From: Plantibacter auratus
Lineage (GTDB): Bacteria > Actinomycetota > Actinomycetes > Actinomycetales > Microbacteriaceae
Assembly (NCBI RefSeq): GCF_050587365.1
Contig: NZ_JBOBFV010000003.1
Location: 372,001 to 436,000, forward strand
Direction of reading: 5' to 3'
Length of the DNA stretch: 64,000 nucleotides
The number at the start of each line of letters is the position of its first letter. Position 1 is the first letter of the stretch. A model generated the notes under the pieces. That model saw only the letters and a list, made by a program, of their open reading frames with translations, was not told where the DNA came from and ran no database searches. A program made the translations under genes and the position numbers. Shown piece after piece: positions 60,271-64,000 of the stretch.

Positions 60271-61578
60271 GTGACCAATCCGCGTGCGCCGAGGAAGGAC
60301 TCCGCCGACGCGCCGGACGCCGGTACGACCCCCAGGGTGCGGCTCCAACAGACGCCACCGCCACTCGTGTTCCAATGGATCCAGAACAGCGAGAACCCGT
60401 TCATCCGACGGCTCGCGCCCCGCGCGGCGAGAGCGGAGCGCGCCACGACGTGGGTCATGCGGCTGAAGCCCTATCGCGTCATCCATCGGTATCTCGCCAT
60501 GGACGGCAACCTCCTGGCCGCCGGGATCAGCTTCCAGGCCGTCTTCGCCGTGTTCGCCGCGGTCTACGTCGGATTCGCCATCACCGGCATCTGGCTCGGC
60601 AACAACGCCGAGGTCTTCCAGGCGCTGGTGGAGATCATCAACCGCGCCGTCCCCGGCCTCATCGGCACCGACGGCGAAGGCATCATCGCCGAGGAGCAGT
60701 TGTCGAGCGCCTCGCTGCTCGGCTGGACCGGGGTCATCGCCGCCGTCGGTCTCATCTGGACGGCGATCGGCTGGCTGTACTACACCCGGCAGGCGGTCAG
60801 GTCGATCTTCGCGCTCCCGAAGGTCGCGGCCAGCTTCTTCCTGCTCAAGGTCGTCGACCTCGTGCTGGCACTCGCCTTCGGCGTCCTTCTCCTCGTCTCC
60901 GCGACGCTGTCGGTCGCCAGCACACAGGCACTCAGCTGGCTGCTGTCACTGGTCGGCTTGGAGGGCACCTTCTGGGTGACCGTCGGCAGCCGGGTCGTCG
61001 GGCTGGTCGTCGCGGTGGTCGTGAACCTCGTCACCCTCGGCGCCATGTACCGCGTGCTCAGCCGGATCCGAATCCCGTGGCGCAACCTCTTCGGAGGCGC
61101 GCTCCTCGGCAGCCTGGTGCTCTCACTCCTGAGCGTCGCGAGCAGTGCGGTGATCGCCGGGGCCTCCCGGAACCCGTTGCTCGCGACCTTCGCGGTGTTC
61201 ATCGGCCTCATGCTGTGGTTCAACCTCGTGAGCCGCGTCATCCTCGCCTCCGCCGCCTGGATCGCCGTGGGGCTCGACGACCAGGGCATCAGTGTGCGCA
61301 CGACGACGCCGGAGGAGCAGGCGGCCGAAGAGCTGGCGGCCAGGAGGCTGATCGCCGAGGCGGAACTGCGGGAGGCTCGCGAATCCCTTCGGCGCGCCAA
61401 GGGCCCGGCGGTCTGGTTCGCCCGCAGGCGCGTCCGGCACGCCGAGGAGGCCTCGGCCGACCTCATCCGAGAGCACGGCGAAGCCCCCGAGTCGCCAGCG
61501 GCGGACGCGTCGGACCCGCCCCATCGCCGACGCCAGGGCGGGCGCCGGGGCCAGGGCGTTGTCGGCCCCCGCGACTAA
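60271..61578 (+). CDS. YihY/BrkB-family membrane protein
   Basis: The 435-aa protein has a charged N-terminus, about six membrane helices and family motifs LLAAGISFQAVFAVFAAVYV, IGWLYYTRQAVRSIFALP and LGAMYRVLSRIRIPWRN followed by GALLGSLVLSLLS. The C-terminal 90 residues are soluble and rich in Glu/Ala/Arg. The family was once called ribonuclease BN, but its members have no shown nuclease activity; the function is unknown. Confidence 0.88.
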   Translation: MTNPRAPRKDSADAPDAGTTPRVRLQQTPPPLVFQWIQNSENPFIRRLAPRAARAERATTWVMRLKPYRVIHRYLAMDGNLLAAGISFQAVFAVFAAVYVGFAITGIWLGNNAEVFQALVEIINRAVPGLIGTDGEGIIAEEQLSSASLLGWTGVIAAVGLIWTAIGWLYYTRQAVRSIFALPKVAASFFLLKVVDLVLALAFGVLLLVSATLSVASTQALSWLLSLVGLEGTFWVTVGSRVVGLVVAVVVNLVTLGAMYRVLSRIRIPWRNLFGGALLGSLVLSLLSVASSAVIAGASRNPLLATFAVFIGLMLWFNLVSRVILASAAWIAVGLDDQGISVRTTTPEEQAAEELAARRLIAEAELREARESLRRAKGPAVWFARRRVRHAEEASADLIREHGEAPESPAADASDPPHRRRQGGRRGQGVVGPRD

Positions 61579-61581
61579 GCT
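61576..61581 (+). promoter_or_regulatory. -10 element of xthA
   Basis: TAAGCT, six bases before ATG 61588; its first three bases are the stop codon of the preceding gene. Confidence 0.45.
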
Positions 61582-61587
61582 GGAGGC

Positions 61588-62433
61588 ATGTCTGCACCCC
61601 TCCGCATCGCCAGTGTCAACGTCAACGGAGTCCGCGCGGCCTTCCGCAAAGGGATGGGCGACTGGCTCGAAGACCGCGGGGTCGACATCCTCGCTCTGCA
61701 GGAGGTCCGCGCCGCGACGAGCGACCTCGAGACGCTCTTCGGACCGGAGTGGAACATCCTGCACGATGCCGCGACCGCCAAGGGGCGCGCCGGCGTCGCG
61801 ATCGTCAGCCGTCGCTCGGCGGGCATCCACCGCGTCGCCCTCGGAGCCGACGACTTCGACAGCGCGGGTCGGTGGATCGAGGCCGACTTCGACATCGACG
61901 GCACCCTCGTCACGGTCGTGAGCACCTACGTGCACTCCGGCGAGGTCGACACACCCAAGCAGGTCGAGAAGTTCCGCTTCCTCGAGGCGATGCTCGAGCG
62001 GCTGCCCGCGCTGCGCGAGCACAACCCGCTGTCCCTCGTCGTCGGCGACCTCAACGTCGGCCACACCGAGCTCGACATCAAGAACTGGAAGGGCAACGTC
62101 AAGCGTGCCGGCTTCCTGCCTGCCGAGCGGTCCTACTTCGACCGCTACCTCGGCCCGGCGGGCGAGACCGTGACGGGGGTCGACGGCGTGACCGGCACCG
62201 GCCTCGGCTGGGTCGACATCGGGCGTCAGTCCGCCGGCCAGGTCCCCGGTCCCTACACCTGGTGGTCCCAGCGCGGCCAGGCCTTCGACACCGACACCGG
62301 CTGGCGCATCGACTACCAGCTCGCCACGCCCGAGCTCGCAGCCCTCGCGTCCGGTTACACGATCGACCGGGCCGCCGCGTACGACCAGCGATGGTCCGAT
62401 CACGCCCCCGTCGTCGTCGACTACGCCGTCTGA
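61588..62433 (+). CDS. xthA: Exodeoxyribonuclease III
   Basis: The 281-aa AP endonuclease/3'-5' exonuclease has SVNVNGVRAAFRKGM, LALQEVRA (metal Glu), STYVHSG, VVGDLNVGHTELDIKNWKGN (catalytic Asp and Asn) and the terminal WSDHAPVVVDY (Asp/His). It acts in base-excision repair. GGAGG directly before the ATG is too close to be a normal ribosome binding site. Confidence 0.94.
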   Translation: MSAPLRIASVNVNGVRAAFRKGMGDWLEDRGVDILALQEVRAATSDLETLFGPEWNILHDAATAKGRAGVAIVSRRSAGIHRVALGADDFDSAGRWIEADFDIDGTLVTVVSTYVHSGEVDTPKQVEKFRFLEAMLERLPALREHNPLSLVVGDLNVGHTELDIKNWKGNVKRAGFLPAERSYFDRYLGPAGETVTGVDGVTGTGLGWVDIGRQSAGQVPGPYTWWSQRGQAFDTDTGWRIDYQLATPELAALASGYTIDRAAAYDQRWSDHAPVVVDYAV

Positions 62434-62504
62434 CCCTCCGGCATCACGCCACCCCACCACTCCGTGCCCCGGCTCCGGCCGCTCATCCCTCTGCGAGAAC
62501 CCAC

Positions 62505-63509
62505 ATGACCAAGCCACGCCTGTACTCCGGCATGCAGCCCTCCGCCGACTCGCTCCACCTCGGCAACTACATCGGTGCCCTCCTGCAGTGGAAGCAGATG
62601 CAGCAGGAGCACGACGCCTTCTTCAGCATCGTCGACCTGCACGCGATCACGGTGCCGCAGGACCCCGCCGAGCTCCGCGAGAAGACCCGTCGCACGGCCG
62701 CCCAGTACATCGCCGCAGGCATCGACCCCTCGGCGTCGACCCTGTACGTCCAGTCGCACGTCCCGGCGCACGCACAGCTCGCCTGGGTGCTCAACACGAT
62801 CACCGGCATGGGCGAGGCCGCGCGCATGACGCAGTTCAAGGACAAGTCGGCCAAGCACGGGCGCGACGCCTCGTCGGTCGGGCTCTTCGCCTACCCGATC
62901 CTCATGGCGGCGGACATCCTGCTCTACCAGACCGACATCGTGCCGGTCGGCGACGACCAGCGGCAGCACATCGAGCTCACGCGCGACCTCGCCGAGCGGT
63001 TCAACGCCCGCTTCGGCGACACCTTCGTCGTCCCGAAGGCGCAGATCCAGAAGGACTCCGCACGCATCTACGACCTCCAGAACCCGACGTCGAAGATGTC
63101 GAAGTCCGCCGAGACCCCGGCGGGGATCATCTGGTTGCTCGACGAGCCGAAGGTCACGCAGAAGAAGATCATGCGTGCGGTCACCGACAACGACGGCGTC
63201 ATCGCCTTCGACGCACAGGAGAAGCCCGGTGTCTCGAACCTGCTGAGCATCTACTCCGCGATCACCGGCTCCCCCATCGAGGCCGTCGTCGGCGAGTTCG
63301 AGGGTCGTGGCTACGGCGACCTCAAGAAGGGTCTCGCCGAGGTCGTCGTGGGCGAACTCGAGCCGGTCCGTGCGCGCGCGCTCGAGCTCCTCGACGACCC
63401 CGCCGAGCTCGACCGCCTGCTCGCGGTCAACGCCGCCCGCGCGACCGAGGTCGCCGAGCAGACCCTCGCAGAGGTCTACGACCGCGTCGGACTCCTCCGC
63501 CGCGCCTGA
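62505..63509 (+). CDS. trpS: Tryptophan--tRNA ligase
   Basis: The 334-aa class I synthetase charges tRNA-Trp. It has YSGMQPSADSLHLGNYIGAL (HIGH-type motif as HLGN), VGDDQRQHIELTRDLAERF and the KMSKS loop in NPTSKMSKSAETP. ATG 62505 begins the family; the frame is open far upstream through the shadow of the previous genes. Only 71 bp separate it from xthA and no T-box is seen. Confidence 0.95.
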   Translation: MTKPRLYSGMQPSADSLHLGNYIGALLQWKQMQQEHDAFFSIVDLHAITVPQDPAELREKTRRTAAQYIAAGIDPSASTLYVQSHVPAHAQLAWVLNTITGMGEAARMTQFKDKSAKHGRDASSVGLFAYPILMAADILLYQTDIVPVGDDQRQHIELTRDLAERFNARFGDTFVVPKAQIQKDSARIYDLQNPTSKMSKSAETPAGIIWLLDEPKVTQKKIMRAVTDNDGVIAFDAQEKPGVSNLLSIYSAITGSPIEAVVGEFEGRGYGDLKKGLAEVVVGELEPVRARALELLDDPAELDRLLAVNAARATEVAEQTLAEVYDRVGLLRRA

Positions 63510-63518
63510 TCCCGCCCG

Positions 63519-63588
63519 CGTTCGCCCATCTTCGGGCGAACGGATCACGACAGAACGGCCCGCCCTCCGCGAGGAGGACGGGCCGTTC
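63519..63588. terminator. Two hairpins between trpS and glpK
   Basis: CGTTCGCCC (63519-63527) pairs with GGGCGAACG (63534-63542). A second stem, GAACGGCCCG (63553-63562) plus CCTCC, pairs with GGAGG plus CGGGCCGTTC (63579-63588) with one mismatch. They should stop transcription from both convergent genes. Confidence 0.8.
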
Positions 63589-63601
63589 CGGTCGGTCGGG
63601 A

Positions 63602-64000
63602 CTACTGCACGTCGTCGTCGACCCAGTCGAAGGTCTTCGTGACGGCCTTCTTCCAGTTGCGGTAGAGGCGGTCGCGCTCCGCGGAGTCCATGTTGGGCTC
63701 CCAGCGCTTGTCCTCCTGCCAGTTCTTCGCGAGGTCGTCGAGGTCGGACCAGAAGCCGACGGCGAGACCGGCCGCGTAGGCAGCGCCGAGCGCCGTGGTC
63801 TCGGCGACGACCGGTCGGATGACCGGCACACCGAGGATGTCGGCCTGGAACTGCATGAGCGTGTCGTTGGCGGTCATGCCGCCGTCGACCTTGAGCTCCG
63901 TCAGCGGGACACCCGAGTCGGCGTTGACGGCGTCGATGACCTCGGCCGTCTGGAACGCGGTCGACTCGAGGGCGGCCCGGGCGATGTGGCCCTTGTTGAC
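63602..64000 (-). CDS. glpK: Glycerol kinase, C-terminal part (runs off window)
   Basis: The 132 visible residues are the C-terminal end of the FGGY kinase GlpK: KGHIARAALESTAFQTAEV, LKVDGGMTANDTLMQFQADI and VAETTALGAAYAAGLAVGFW, ending KTFDWVDDDVQ. The enzyme phosphorylates glycerol to glycerol 3-phosphate. The stop is TAG at 63602-63604; the N-terminal domain lies beyond the window. Confidence 0.93.
   Translation of the reverse strand, partial: VNKGHIARAALESTAFQTAEVIDAVNADSGVPLTELKVDGGMTANDTLMQFQADILGVPVIRPVVAETTALGAAYAAGLAVGFWSDLDDLAKNWQEDKRWEPNMDSAERDRLYRNWKKAVTKTFDWVDDDVQ

Noticed and set aside
62434..62504. T-box leader for trpS
   Set aside because: The 71-bp gap is far too short and lacks the T-box consensus.

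Overview
The window is a high-GC chromosomal segment from an actinobacterium, most likely a member of the Microbacteriaceae. The evidence is a biotin-dependent acyl-CoA carboxylase locus with an epsilon subunit, a DUF222/HNH protein, a soluble AbiEi/DUF559-like nuclease gene, an LpdA-type quinone reductase, many GTG starts and very frequent leaderless promoters. The genus cannot be fixed from sequence alone. No rRNA, tRNA, prophage, insertion sequence with a transposase, or CRISPR array was seen. Coding density is high, with about 47 protein genes.

Layout. 1-892: end of a purE block (partial LCP-like membrane protein, purE). 1039-17945: an apparent accessory block holding a ferritin-like/VIT iron transporter, a membrane acyltransferase, a five-gene mevalonate operon (mevalonate kinase, diphosphomevalonate decarboxylase, phosphomevalonate kinase, HMG-CoA reductase, HMG-CoA synthase; minus strand, overlapping stops and starts), and, divergent from it, a very long GltB-like protein translationally coupled to a CysJ-like diflavin reductase. 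18008-23518: purK, a PH-domain membrane protein, an EI24 protein, birA, accD and accE. 23519-25708: a structured intergenic region, a DUF222/HNH gene and two tandem-repeat arrays. 25709-30045: a two-component system with a third membrane protein, and a TrmA-type RNA methyltransferase. 30108-34307: maf, the biotin carboxylase/BCCP subunit and a regulator with two LuxR-type helix-turn-helix domains. 34346-38444: LpdA-like quinone reductase, purine nucleoside phosphorylase and phosphohexo/pentomutase. 38501-39237: PTS IIB and IIA. 39358-48644: nucleoside salvage and uptake (add, deoA, cdd, two permeases, ATPase, binding lipoprotein), interrupted by a DUF559-like gene between two large palindromes. 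48941-54802: ABC-F protein, secreted protein, hypothetical, manC, corA. 54997-58470: sdhCDAB. 58555-64000: ptsI, yihY-family gene, xthA, trpS and the 3' part of glpK.

How it fits together. The mevalonate operon supplies IPP from acetyl-CoA but lacks an isomerase gene here. birA, accD, accE and the BC/BCCP subunit form acyl-CoA carboxylase for malonyl-CoA or methylmalonyl-CoA supply. The BMP/ABC importer, cdd, deoA, add, PNP and the phosphomutase form a route that takes up nucleosides and feeds pentose phosphates into central metabolism. Three gene sets that are normally compact (purK-purE, accE-maf-acc alpha, deoA-add) appear to be split by accessory DNA, and two of the splits carry nuclease genes bordered by repeats.

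The most unusual items are the GltB-like/diflavin reductase pair, the palindrome-bracketed DUF559-like gene, the repeat-bracketed DUF222 gene with an adjoining structured transcript candidate, and the consistent TANNNT-N6-start-codon spacing seen before more than a dozen genes.
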